From: Ectobius pallidus | Lineage: Eukaryota; Arthropoda; Insecta; Blattodea; Ectobiidae | Direction of reading: 5' to 3' | Length of the DNA: 64,000 bases | Assembly: GCA_964059195.1 (NCBI GenBank) | Contig: CAXKWD010000009.1 | Coordinates: 146,873,890 to 146,937,889 of the forward strand | Shown: positions 46,901-55,539 of the stretch, piece after piece | Layout: each line of letters starts with the position of its first letter | How positions within the stretch are numbered: position 1 is the stretch's first letter | Program-made: the position numbers and the translations under genes | Notes under the pieces: model-generated | Told to the model about the DNA's origin: nothing | Database searches by the model: none | Seen by the model: the letters and a program-made list of their open reading frames with translations, nothing else

Positions 46901-49314
46901 TGATGATGCTTGATGCATCTCACGAGATGGATTGATGGCTCTTGTGACTGTTTTATACTCTGGATTGAGATGTGCAGTTTCTGTAATTGAGTGCATCCCA
47001 CAGCAACTAGGACGGCACATAGACCCATCTCTCCGAAGAGAAGGTTTCCAAAGGCCAAGCTGGCAATTCCCTGCCAGCAAATGAAAGTACATATTAACTG
47101 AAACTATAGGGAAGGCAGGAGAAATAGGCAGATTGTTGGACTGAATATCAAAATGGGACAATATTTGAGACATTGAAGTGGAACAACCAATTTGACTGAA
47201 CAACTACATTTAGCAACTGGCTTTTTAGGTCATAATCACCCAAGCCCCACTCATAACCAACAAATAAATTTGAATGTACAGTGATACCTCGAGATACAAG
47301 TTTAATTCGTTCCGTAACCTTGCTCGTATGTCAATTTGATCGTATCTCAAAGCAATTGTCCCCATTGAAATTAATTGAAATGCCATTAATCCGTTCCGGC
47401 CCCAAAAATGCTACCCCCAATTGTTTTTGTTACGTGTTTTTAATAAGAAAAATGTATTTAAAAATGACAAATATTGTATAAAAACATAATAAAAGAGAAT
47501 GTAAAGCAAAAAAAAGCTGGTTTTATAAAGTGTACATACATATTTGTTACACTTTCTTTGGACCCACGGTTATAAAAAGAAATGTGATAAAGTATGTAAA
47601 TGCACAAAAAGCGCAAAGCCCTAGAAAAACTTAGCAAAGATGCTTCGACAGCGAGGTAAACAAGCACACTGGGGGAATACGTGGATAATGCACAAAACGC
47701 ACGAGGCGCAGTAAACTGGTGGGCCGTGTGCAGCGTCGCAGCTGGCCGTTCCTCGTATCTCAAATGTCGCTCGTATTTCAAAACAAAACTTCGCTCGCTC
47801 GACAGCTCGTATCTCAAATAACTCGTATGTTAGGGCACTTGTATCTCGAGGTACCACATTGAATTTTTTCTATCTGCTCTATGCAAGCAATGGATAATTA
47901 CCTGAATTGTCAAGATTATACTGTAGATCACTGGAGAATCCATATCCAATGGAAGCCAACAGTGAAAGAAAAACTTATTTTTACTGCCTGACATTATTCG
48001 TAGAAGCAAGTAGACAATATGAAGGCTTATCTCACAATAACAAGCCTTCCAAACTAAAATCTGAATTCGGGAGATTAGACTGGCCATTGTGTTGGATCCA
48101 GTTTCAGGATCTCTTTGCGGGAGTTCTGACCACGAGAAGTTCTTTATCATAGCCATCAGTTCGCGCAGTCCTTCCATCTTCATACTGAAACAATATGTAT
48201 TGTGTGAGGTTTAAAAACAATAGCACAGGCCTTTATACAGCTCTTGATATTTATATTTTATTATGTGCCAGTATGGTACTTTATGAGATTGTGTGGGGGA
48301 CGGGAAAATGTCTGTCTGTCTGTCTGTCCATCCTTCCATGTATCTGTACGCACGATAACTGAAATAAGCTTAATTGGATTTTAATGAAACTTGGTATACA
48401 CTTTTATAATGTCCATGGGAAGAAGTGTAATGATATTGAACCAAATTGGTTGGCCGGTACCGAAATAATGCCGAATTTAGTGTTTTTTTGTTTGTTTGTT
48501 AATATATTATGCAGGCTGAAAAATAATACACGAGTCTTCCAAATGAAAATCTGAATTCTGGAGATTAGACTGGCCATTGTGAAGGATCCAGTTTGAGGAT
48601 CTCTTTCCGGGAGTTCTGACCACGAGAAGTTCTTTATCATGGCCATCAGTTTTCGCAGTCCTTCCATATTCATACAGAAACAATGTGCATTGTATGAGGC
48701 TCAAAATCAGAAGGACAATCTTCATATGGCTTCATGCTATTATTTTATAGTCACTAATAATTTTGTCATTCTGTCGTCTTTCTTGTCACTGGAACTGGTA
48801 TTTAGAAATACAACACAGAAAATATGAGCATCTTCATTGCTTAACAGAGCTGCTCAGTAAACAATTTTCTTACTGAACGTAGTGTGTAAAGGTAATAATA
48901 TTAAATTTTAAGTGAAAAAATATTTTTCAGAACAATAGCCTTCTGGCCGAACTGAATTACTAGTATCACATTGAAGAGCCAAGTGAACATGGAGCCTATC
49001 TCAACCTATTTGATTAAAATTGATTCTTAATACATAGCTCTATCAGATCACCACGAAGCAACAATATACCTGAGAAAGAAATGCAACCACAGGATATTCA
49101 ACACAGGCAGAATAGCTCTCACGGTTTCTGCCACCTCCTCTAAGTCGTCTGAATTTTTGACGACATTGAGAACCATGCCGATGAATGTAAGGTACATGCA
49201 TATGATAGCACAGATCTTGTAGACATTATACCAAGGAGACTTAACATCCCATATGGGGACAGCCGCAAAGATCAACATTCTCCGAAATGTTGTGAACCTG
49301 TTGTCGTGAGCCAT
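34027..49314 (-). CDS. Odorant receptor gene C (7tm_6), complete, 7 exons, 379 aa
   Basis: A close paralogue of gene A with the same role and family. Exons on the minus strand are 49070-49314, 47902-48184, 46889-47070, 43405-43504, 39700-39804, 35238-35390 and 34027-34098. All sizes equal those of gene A and the joined frame is open for 379 residues plus TAG. The C-terminus again has GKIIPINRHTF and SYSYLMFL. Differences from A are scattered (for example AYC-type changes in exon 2 and SPLLGAAAQL in exon 4). An alternative in-frame ATG lies six bases upstream (49318-49320, giving MSM...). I use the ATG conserved in A and B. Introns hold a SINE, a foldback, hAT-like, LINE, Penelope-like and two ribozyme elements. 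Probably functional. Confidence 0.95.
34238..34532 (-). repeat. tRNA-derived SINE (third family)
   Basis: Flanked by perfect 13-bp duplications AAACAGTACTAAT (34225-34237 and 34533-34545). The minus-strand head has a TGCTGTAGTGTAG A-box-like segment and a GGGTTCGATCCCCG B-box. It lies in intron 6 of gene C. Gene A at the matching place has no SINE. Confidence 0.9.
35238..35390 (-). CDS. Gene C exon 6
   Basis: 153 nt, phase 0/0, SGKVRQVAWESDWVG to INRHTFML. The donor is CTG|GTAAGC. Confidence 0.94.
36076..36460. mobile_element. Small hAT-like MITE with G/C runs
   Basis: Perfect 8-bp duplications GAGCAGTC (36068-36075 and 36461-36468) flank imperfect ends containing GGCGTCG and CGACGC. Inside, a G-run and a C-run lie close together (36090-36125). 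Confidence 0.65.
36470..36960. other. Gene C intron 5, unassigned
   Basis: Short coding-like pieces near 36480-36560 cannot be assigned to a family. No other structure seen. Confidence 0.35.
36970..37980 (+). repeat. Interspersed repeat (GCCCGGC...GCCCGGGC start), copy 1
   Basis: Begins near CTAGCTGAAAAGGCCCGGCG and ends near CATTCGACTTTATATATTAG, with a (CATA)n tract at about 37915-37946. A second copy is at 57495-58557. About 1 kb long. Non-coding as far as I can see, and I do not recognise the family. Confidence 0.75.
38000..38510. other. Gene C intron 5, unassigned
   Basis: No coding motif or terminal repeat recognised in this stretch. Confidence 0.35.
38515..39170. mobile_element. Long inverted-repeat (foldback) element
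   Basis: Two arms of roughly 235-240 bp (about 38515-38755 and 38930-39170) are nearly perfect inverted copies. For example, AGCTTGCAATAAGAAACA on the left pairs with TGTTTCTTATTGCAAGCT on the right. A spacer of about 175 bp separates them. No transposase is visible. The exact outer ends and duplication are not resolved. Confidence 0.75.
39700..39804 (-). CDS. Gene C exon 5
   Basis: 105 nt, LSGNFEDMIQVSMVVFAVFL to GSELTKE. The donor GAG|GTTGGT is the same unusual form as in genes A and D. Confidence 0.93.
39805..41160 (-). other. Gene C intron 4, proximal part
   Basis: Partly alignable with gene A intron 4 and with gene D sequence at 62425-63900, including the CATAGACAATACAACT block. No element identified. 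Confidence 0.5.
41161..41375. repeat. LINE-like 3' tail and (AAAAT)n tract
   Basis: A segment near 41265-41320 reads GGCCTTATGGCCTTAACTCC and is followed by AAAT/AAAAT repeats (about 41316-41371). It resembles the 3' end of an otherwise absent LINE. Confidence 0.45.
41440..42092 (+). mobile_element. LINE 3' fragment with open thumb region
   Basis: The open stretch 41470-42054 (194 codons) encodes the C-terminal part of an endonuclease-reverse transcriptase. It contains FKYLGSVLTKDAYCTKEIRS, the ALYGSETWTL motif and VGHILRRNC. A (TAC)n-rich tail follows at about 42080-42097. The copy is 5'-truncated and lacks the RT active site. Confidence 0.85.
42418..42597. mobile_element. Short hairpin element with hammerhead-like core and 12-bp TSD
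   Basis: Perfect 12-bp duplications GACAATTAGGTC (42406-42417 and 42598-42609) flank a 180-bp element. About 41-bp inverted arms (42418-42460 and 42520-42562) enclose a hammerhead-like motif on the minus strand, and a short unique tail follows. The design is the same as at 6010-6288 and 46482-46641 but the sequence is different. Confidence 0.8.
42465..42512 (-). ncRNA. Hammerhead-ribozyme-like motif
   Basis: On the minus strand: stem I TCTG (42511-42508), core CTGATGA (42507-42501), an extra T, stem II GCAGG/CCTGC, GAAAC (42482-42478), and a small stem III AC-GGCC-GT. A C lies at the cleavage position (42471), then CAGA closes stem I. All invariant core bases are present. The one oddity is the unpaired T after the core, which recurs in two sister motifs in this window. 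Confidence 0.7.
42610..43404 (-). other. Gene C intron 4, distal part
   Basis: The part after about 43050 aligns with gene A intron 4. The earlier part is unassigned. A minus-strand open stretch at 42882-43169 shows no recognisable motif. Confidence 0.4.
43405..43504 (-). CDS. Gene C exon 4
   Basis: 100 nt: one base of a split codon, then YLHLLDDTFHMVLLSPLLG to FTAIN. The donor is AAT|GTAAGT. Confidence 0.94.
43603..44019 (-). pseudogene. Penelope-like GIY-YIG endonuclease fragment
   Basis: The second half of this minus-strand frame reads GLSQHMVENNHQIG, RKICEAFHIIRR, LLNNYEG and DDWLEIVRRF. This is the C-terminal half of the GIY-YIG nuclease domain of Penelope-like retroelements: the His-rich loop, the EAxxI helix and the LN...G...W end. 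The catalytic GIY/YIG strands are missing, and the first 60 or so residues look unrelated. The reverse transcriptase is absent. It is inserted in intron 3 of gene C. The matching place in gene A is empty after CATCCTGTTTCATA. Confidence 0.7.
44041..44092 (+). ncRNA. Hammerhead-ribozyme-like motif beside Penelope fragment
   Basis: Stem I TCAC (44047-44050), core CTGAGGA (44051-44057), stem II of about 6 bp with one bulged G closing a GAGGT loop, GAAAC (44076-44080), GT, A at the cleavage position (44083), then GTGA (44084-44087) closing stem I. Stem III is only AC/GT with no loop. Such truncated stem III hammerheads are known from Penelope-like elements and are thought to act as dimers. It lies on the strand opposite to the endonuclease fragment. 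Confidence 0.7.
44390..44635 (-). pseudogene. Transposase helix-turn-helix fragment
   Basis: The frame reads VVRAVIDLHFSASEAARRFH and RKRGSGRT, the DNA-binding N-terminus of a Tc1-like or related transposase. No catalytic domain follows. The fragment has no visible ends. Confidence 0.55.
44940..45586 (+). pseudogene. TTF-zinc-finger hAT-like transposase N-terminal remnant
   Basis: A 59-codon frame (44940-45119) reads MNSVDSLLKQPFSSLPFKEN and ends in TGA. After frame changes, the open stretch 45179-45586 reads YSWMCGCEIRSSLFCFLYLL and SDSWPREGIKDL. This matches the TTF-type zinc finger (WLCGC...LFCFPCLLF...W...G) of hAT-like transposase genes. The catalytic part is absent. Confidence 0.6.
45917..46425. 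repeat. T-rich minisatellite (TTTTGGATTTTTTAAT)n
   Basis: About 500 bp of imperfect tandem repeats built from TTTTGGATT and TTTAATTT words. Open frames here are artefacts of composition. It lies in intron 3 of gene C. Confidence 0.85.
46482..46641. mobile_element. Short hairpin element with hammerhead-like core and 12-bp TSD
   Basis: A 160-bp element between 12-bp duplications ATTGAGTTGATT and ATTGAGTAGATT (46470-46481 and 46642-46653, one mismatch). Inverted arms (about 46517-46545 and 46612-46640) contain GGTCTACAATTTCCGGGCTG and enclose a hammerhead-like motif on the + strand. Confidence 0.8.
46548..46593 (+). ncRNA. Hammerhead-ribozyme-like motif, core C3 changed
   Basis: The core reads ATGAGGA (46554-46560; first base A instead of C), then an extra T. 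A 6-bp stem II GCTCAC/GTGAGC closes a CGCAGTC loop, followed by GAAAC (46581-46585), GT, C (46588) and stem I AGC pairing with GTT. Stem III is AC/GT with no loop. The C3 change should damage catalysis, so this copy is probably decayed. Confidence 0.6.
46889..47070 (-). CDS. Gene C exon 3
   Basis: 182 nt, GIASLAFGNLLFGEMGLC to HHQEIK plus two bases of a split Lys codon. The acceptor is GGCAG and the donor is AA|GTGAGT. Confidence 0.94.
47071..47901 (-). other. Gene C intron 2
   Basis: The insert at about 47278-47865 has ends CAGTGATACCTCGAGATACA and TGTATCTCGAGGTACCACATTG, suggesting a pogo-like element (CAGTGATACC ends). It is full of TCGTAT/ATACGA words. No transposase is visible. The rest is ordinary intron. 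Confidence 0.6.
47278..47866. mobile_element. Likely pogo-like MITE with TCGTAT words
   Basis: Terminal inverted repeats CAGTGATACCTCGAGATACA (left) and the inverted TGTATCTCGAGGTACCACAT-like right end. GCTCGTATNTCAAA-type words repeat near both ends. The exact right boundary is approximate. Confidence 0.7.
47902..48184 (-). CDS. Gene C exon 2
   Basis: 283 nt, MKMEGLRELMAMIKNFSWSE to IILTIQ. The acceptor is GTTTCAG and the donor is CAG|GTAATT. Confidence 0.95.
48270..48510. repeat. Third copy of the AAACTTGGTATAC-type repeat
   Basis: Matches 23340-23690, including the GTCTGTCTGTC-rich part. It replaces the 3' half of the duplicated exon 2 copy. Confidence 0.7.
48530..48674 (-). pseudogene. 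Duplicated, truncated odorant receptor exon 2
   Basis: Codes for MNMEGLRKLMAMIKNFSWSE and onwards to about residue 46 (IFIWKTRV), then runs into a repeat. The position before the exon reads TTTCTG where the functional exons have TTTCAG, so the acceptor AG is lost. It lies between exons 1 and 2 of gene C and would be skipped. Confidence 0.88.
49070..49314 (-). CDS. Gene C exon 1 (start codon)
   Basis: 245 nt, MAHDNRFTTFRRMLIFAAVP and onwards. The donor is CAG|GTATAT. An upstream in-frame ATG at 49318-49320 would add two residues. Confidence 0.93.
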
Positions 49315-49320
49315 ACTCAT

Positions 49321-49905
49321 TAACTGAGTGTGGAAATGGCGTGTTTCTGCAAACTGTCAAAGGAACTATGACCATTCAATTATTCACATATGTACTTCAA
49401 ATTTCTTTATTACCTCTTACAAGATGACTATGTTACTTTTCTTCCTCATTGTACATTATTTATACAGATTGGAGTTTATGAAGTGACTACATTTGCTAAT
49501 ATACGAATTCTCTTTATTTCTAGTAGTGCTTTGGATAGTAGAACACTACTTTTTGTCAAAGAAGGCAGTTTAAAACAAATACTGATGGAAATATAAGGAT
49601 ATCTCTCACTTTGCTAGCAACCCAGTCTTTTACAAGTTTTGAATAACAAAGAAGAAACTTTGTGTAGCCACTTAGATAAAATGGTGGAAATTGAAAGGCT
49701 CTTAAATTTAGCAGATGTTCACACTCCCATACAGTTTGTTCACAAGTTTCTTGAACTCTGGAATATGTCTCTCATTTTAATTTCTCTATTTATCTAAATG
49801 AAACACTTCCAATAAAATTCATTAAGTGATGCAGAAAACTAAAAGGGACTATTTGTCAGATGAGTCATTCCATGTGACTTTTGGACTTCAGAATCTATCA
49901 CTTAA
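49321..49905 (-). other. Gene C 5' flank, conserved with A and B
   Basis: Uninterrupted version of the flank that is split by insertions in A and B. The probable promoter region lies here. No confident core promoter motif. Confidence 0.6.
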
Positions 49906-50651
49906 GGGGGAACATACATCTTTCGGTGAAATTCATAGGTGAGAAATAAGCGAATGTCATTATTTTTTTTCCTCAGCAATGAATTGTTCTACAATCTTGC
50001 AATCTGACACACTCTTTACTAACAACTTCTACAATTGCATACTATTTTAAAAATCAATCAAACTGTTACTTTTTCGGGTAATTATCGTTTCAAAATGGCA
50101 GCCACGTTTCATGAACTGAAATGCCGTTTCCTTGATAACTTCCACAAATACCAATATTTCTAAGTGATTATTTTTCTGTGTATTTGTTAACATCATGTGA
50201 ACAACACTATTTACAGTCATTCATTTAACATTAGTAGTTTATTTAAAAATATATATATATAGCCTATACTTTAATGAAAAAGAAAATGTAAACAAATTGA
50301 TTTCTTTTAAAATACTTATACTGTAGATATTCCAAAGATTGTAGATGATGTTGTTCAAATGATGTTTGCTTATAGATAGAAAAAAAGAATCACTCAAAAA
50401 TATTGCCAATTGTGGAAATTATCACAAAAACGGCATTTTAGTGCACAAAACGTGGCTGCCATTTGTAACAATAATTACCCATAACTGTATAAAAGTTTGA
50501 TTAATTTTGAAAATAGTATGCAATTTTAAAAGTAGTCAATAAAGAGTATGTCAGATATCAAGATTGTAGAGCAATTCATTGCTGAGGAAAAAAATAATGA
50601 AGTTCACCTATTTCTCACCTGCGAATTTCACCGAAAGCTGTTCATTCCCTC
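49906..50651. mobile_element. TTAA-flanked MITE with about 270-bp inverted ends
   Basis: TTAA at 49902-49905 and 50652-50655. The ends GGGGGAACATAC and ...GTTCATTCCCTC are inverted, and the similarity extends about 270 bp inwards. Gene A has the empty site (TATCACTTAAAAC, near 21727). TTAA points to piggyBac- or Kolobok-type transposition. Confidence 0.88.
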
Positions 50652-50655
50652 TTAA

Positions 50656-50774
50656 AACATTTATTTCAAATATACAACAGCAAGTTTAAAGTTATAATCA
50701 AGAAAACTGGACATCAGAAGCCTATACTTACTTACTTACTCCATGGCAATAGACAATTCACTAAGCAAGTTAAA
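50656..50774 (-). other. End of gene C 5' flank
   Basis: Matches the gene A flank at 21728-21800 (AACTGGACATCAGA). Similarity to the receptor unit stops at about 50735. Confidence 0.6.
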
Positions 50775-52480
50775 GGAATATTATCTATTTTATGGAACCC
50801 GAAGGTTCATTGCTGAGCTTACCTGAGCCTACCATTCAACCATATTCTGTGCTAACTCCATCCAACTATCCCTCGGAAATCCTACTTCCCTTATATCTAT
50901 TCTAACATTGTCCTCTCACCTACGTCTAGGTCTTCCCTTTGGGTCTCTCATTCAGTATTTTTGAGAGATGTCTTTCCTCCCCCCGCGCGAAAGGTCCAGC
51001 CCATTTCATCCTCAGTGATTTAATTACACTTACTGTATCCGGTGACAAGTACAGGTTATGAAGCTTGTTGTTATGCAGTTCTCATTTCTCGTACGTCTGA
51101 ATATTTTCCTAAGCACCCTATTTTCGAACACTGTCAGATAAGTTCTTCCTGTAGAGTAAGGGACCATGTCACATCCATATAATACAACCGGCAGGATACA
51201 GCTGCATTAAATGTTTAAGGCCCGTTCTTACGATGTTCAGCTAAGTAGGAGTAAATGTTAACTGACAGTTTGTTTTATGGTCGGGGTAAAGTTCCAGTAA
51301 ACGCTTCTTTGTTCTTATCATCTCCTAGTTAAAGTTTACTCTCAGTTAACGCAATCAGACAAAACTCAAAGCAGTTGGTACGAGCGTTTCTCAGTTGTTT
51401 GCAGCAGTTTTTCATCTGTTTTCATTGTTTGGTTTGATTTTGCAATGGATAATGAGGTTATGGCTGATATAAAAAAATAGACACAGCAATTTCTTTTCAA
51501 GTGAAGATGAATTGTTCCTGAATATTATAGACGAAAAACATCACATAATTCAATATAAATAAACACACAGTAATGTGTGGCCATAAGAGGAAAGCTCGGA
51601 AAGACGTATCAGAAAAAAACCTCTTCCTCTGAATTTAATTATAGTATACAGTACATAGTACGGGCAGTAGTGCACATTCAGTTGTCTTAGCCTAAAAAGG
51701 TCGCATAATTTGCGGGGCAAGACCTAAAACCTAATACGTTTGTGTATGAAATATGTAGCTAATAACTACAGGATATATTACGAGATGTTTTCAAATGAAA
51801 TTATTAGCTCTTAGCATAACATTTTAAAATAAATTATATATAGGCCTATATATTTTATATATTACGCTTATTATACAATTCCTGTTAAAATCTAAAATTT
51901 GTTAAGCTGTTTTCTAAAAAATAAAGAAGAATAAAATCCTCCTCAAGTAAAGTGGTTGTAAAAATGAAAAGAAAGTTACCACGTTTCTAACCCCATCCCC
52001 GAAGGAAGCAAAACCCAAATATAATCTGATGTACGGGTAGAGGAAGTAAACAGTAAATAATTTATTGTCCAAACTTTCATAATAGTTTAATCTAGTTTTC
52101 AATATTTAAAAAAATCGTTTTTATATAATTATATTAGCATTGTTCTTCATCACCACTGAGATTACCAAAACAGCTAAATAATTTAATTTCTCCATTTTTA
52201 ATTCAATTCGCGAGAAGTATAACCTCAAAAAATCCTCAGGTTAGGAGTTTACTTGTACATTTTCCTACAGTAAAGATTAGTGCCAGTTAAGAGATTTTTA
52301 CCAACAGTTAACGCCTAACCAGATATTGTAAAATCGAACTCAGTAAAGTAACCGTAAAAGTAGCCGTAAATATTTTACTGGAGGTGGTAATAACGGGCCT
52401 AAATCAGTGAATATTTGATTAGAATACCAAATTCCATGTAATAAAACATTCCTTACGGGTGTGACATTTAAAGTCTGCAC
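50775..52480 (-). mobile_element. LINE fragment split by a Harbinger-like MITE
   Basis: Related to 7645-8100: the same LINE C-terminal tail, degraded. It is interrupted at 51219-52399. After that, the line TAAATCAGTGAATATTTGAT continues as at 8100-8125. Confidence 0.7.
51219..52399. mobile_element. PIF/Harbinger-like MITE, 3-bp TSD
   Basis: The ends GGCCCGTT and AACGGGCC are flanked by TAA (51216-51218 and 52400-52402). The related LINE copy at 8100 shows the empty site GTTTAAATCAG. Both ends carry repeated AGTTAACG/GTAAA words. TAA is a typical Harbinger target. Confidence 0.8.
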
Positions 52481-53030
52481 CCTGGAATATTACTTAATAA
52501 GTCTGTGAAATGAAATATGAAAATAATTTTTTTTTATCAAAGAAAAGGTAATAATTCAACAGTATTTCATTAAAAGCAAACCCAAAATATTTTTTAAACA
52601 TTTTACAGCCTTTTAATTTCCATTTGGCTGTGACAATATTTATTACGGGTTTGACAGAATGCACCAGGTACTTTCAATGTAAAATAATTATTTTAATATT
52701 CTAGGGGATGCTAAATGAACATAGATCTGCTGAATATTTTTATCTTTAAATAACTTCAATTTGTACTGGTAACTTGTCCACACAATCCAATCAATGGGCC
52801 GGTTGTATTTCATTCTGGTATTGAGCTGAAAATTTCTACAAAGCCTACCTATAATATGTTCTGCTTACTACAAAATAATTCATGTTTCTTTCTTCTCCCT
52901 TCTCTCTCTCCAAATCCTAATTCTTGTACTCCTTTAGATTTTTTTCTAAGTTTTTTGCTCCATTTTTTTTAACATGGGGAACAAATTACTGTCACCAACA
53001 CATCACTGCGCTGCTACTTCTTCTACAACC
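52481..53030. other. Unassigned intergenic DNA
   Basis: AT-rich sequence with no recognised motif. Confidence 0.4.
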
Positions 53031-53033
53031 ATT

Positions 53034-53125
53034 TATCATCATCATCATCATCCTTATCCTCATCCTCGTTGTTATTGTTGTTATTATTATTATTATTGTT
53101 ATTATTATTATTATTATTATTATCC

Positions 53126-53222
<97 letters not shown>
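53034..53222. repeat. (ATC)n/(ATT)n microsatellite
   Basis: Starts with ATC repeats, passes through mixed GTT/ATT and ends in a long pure ATT run. The long open frames across it are artefacts. Confidence 0.97.
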
Positions 53223-53224
<2 letters not shown>

Positions 53225-53924
53225 ATCTGCATCCTTGACTTACTGTAGCAGGATCTATGGCTATGGATAAAAAGAGAAAAATCTGATGTAGTTCACTCAC
53301 ATGACTTTTTGTACCCCTTACAGTATCACAGATACTATTCATATAAAATGCGATACTTGCCTTACCTTCATTACATTTAGATATTTGGCTAGAAATGTTT
53401 CCAAGTTTAGTGGAAGTAATTATTCCTATATGCTCATATCAGAGGTAATTATTTGTCCAAACTTTGCTGACTACATACACTACATGGAAACTTAAGCCTC
53501 TCTTCACATTAATTGTTTACAGTCATACGGTTTAGAGATTATTTTATGTACTGGACTAAACAAAATTTCCAGGGGAAGAAAGCAGCCCCCCCCCCTTTCG
53601 GACGGCCATGACTGTTAATTTACCTTGATTAAAAATTGAGGTTTTATATATACATGTAAAATAATCAGGATTTGTGAGGTCAGCATAAATGCCTACTGTA
53701 GACTTATGGATGTGACAGATTTTAATTATTTCCAATCTGCTTTACAGTGGCATAGCTTGACATTGTGTTCTGAGTAAACTATGTTTTAAAAATTAAATTT
53801 ATAACGATTGTTTAAATGACACACGAATTCTCAAGTATTAATAGCGTTTTAAATAACGGGAAATGTTTGCACATGTAGGCTATTCGATTTCATGTAGACC
53901 TATAGCCTACTTATATAAAGCATT
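53223..53924. other. Unassigned intergenic DNA
   Basis: No coding or repeat structure recognised. A C-run lies near 53588. Confidence 0.4.
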
Positions 53925-55440
53925 ACTTTATTTATTTATTTATTTACGTTCTGCGAGATCAATATACACCGATATGGGACAGTGTAGATCTAGATAATCA
54001 ACATAATACAATATAAAATAATACAATCTGTATCTGTATCTGGTACCCTATGATCCCAAGGTGGGGCGAAGGGGCCTCCAAGTGGAGGTTTCATTACCTA
54101 TACTAATTTTGATATGCTTATTATCCGAGAGAGGGTAGAGGGACAGGTGGTAAGCCCATCGCCTCGCAATCCCCCTCTGGAAACTAAGTATTTCTTGGAC
54201 GTGAAAGGGCCGAGAAATTTTGTCCAGAGGCTCTAATTTAGGCTTGGAGTTCTTTTACGCGCCGTAAATCTACGACACGGGACCCCCAGCTTAAAGTCCC
54301 TCCCTGAGGACTCCGTGCCCAGGTTTTTTACTTCCTGAAAAATCCATCGACCGCGGCCGAGTAAAATAATACAATAATCTACAAATAATACACCAAATAA
54401 TACATATTATAAAATGTGGAACATTAGGTATTTAATTGATGAGTCTTTGATGGAGTTGTGTGTGTATAGCTTAGTGACTAACACAGACATGATTGCAGTA
54501 TTCCTCAATACTATAAAAACATGCCTTATTAAAAAAACTTTTTAGTGATCTCTTAAATTTATTTGCACAATGTATATTTTTCAAATGGTGAGGTAGTTTG
54601 TTGAATAGATTGATTCCAGTATATATTACTCCTTTCTGGAATAAGGATGTACTATGAGAAGGTATAGATAGGTTGGTTCTGTGCCTAGTATTGTAATTAT
54701 GGATAGTTTCGATTTTTTTAAAGTCCTCCATGTGTTTTTTGACATGAACCACGAGTTCATACATGTAAAGAGATGGTAGAGGCATGATATGCAAATCCTT
54801 AAATATTGGTCTGCACGAATCATTTCTGTTTGCTCCGTATTTTATTCTAACGATTCTCTTTTGCAATCTAAAGACTGATGTACTGTAGGTGCTGCTTCCC
54901 CAAAAGATGATTCCGTATCTTAAGATGCTCTGATCATGTGCAAAGTAGAGAGTCTTGATTGTGGGTAAGTTTGTGAAATTTTTAATGTGAAACATTGCGT
55001 AAGTAAATTTTCCTAGCTTCCTATTAATTTCTTCGATGTGGGGTTTCCATGTCAAATGTTCATCTATGTTTATGCCTAAAAATTTTATGGATGATGTATA
55101 ATTGATGGAATTTTCAAATGTAATGATAGGTTTGGGTGGATTGTTATTTCTTTTGTGGTGGAAGGAAATAGCTTCTGATTTACTTTCATTTAAAATGAGG
55201 CCATTTGTTTTAAACCAATCTATTAATTATTGTGCCACCGTATCTATTTTCCATTTAAGCTGATGTTCATTTTTACCTACAACCAAAATGTTTGTGTCAT
55301 CTGCAAAGAGTGTGGTGAATTCTGAGTCGTCGTTTAAGGGTAAATCATTAATAAATAATATAAAGAGAAAAGGAGCAAGAATTGAGCCTTGTGGGACTCC
55401 ATTGAGTTTGTTTCTTTTCAGTTATGTATTTTTCTAGTGT
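53925..55440 (-). mobile_element. LINE, 5'-truncated, with SINE in its 3' UTR
   Basis: The minus strand encodes NGVPQGSILAPFLFI (about 55400), LFADDT (about 55305) and, in an open stretch (54471-55055), the thumb region with GIIFWGSS and HNYNTRHRTNL. A stop (TAA, near 55228) and truncation mark it as dead. The 3' UTR ends in an (AAAT)n tail near 53930 and is interrupted by the SINE at 54028-54361. Confidence 0.88.
54028..54361 (-). repeat. tRNA-derived SINE inside a LINE
   Basis: Flanked by perfect 14-bp duplications TAAAATAATACAAT (54014-54027 and 54362-54375). A (GATACA)n-type tail is on the left and the head on the right, so it reads on the minus strand. Same family as 18445-18832. Confidence 0.92.
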
Positions 55441-55495
55441 TAGATTTGTTCTGTTGAAATGAGTGATTTCGACAACTTGATAGCGATTATTACCG

Positions 55496-55539
<44 letters not shown>

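Noticed and set aside
52924..53342. Long open frames of Leu, Ile, Asn or Tyr runs
   Set aside because: They are translations of the (ATT)n microsatellite in different frames, not a protein.
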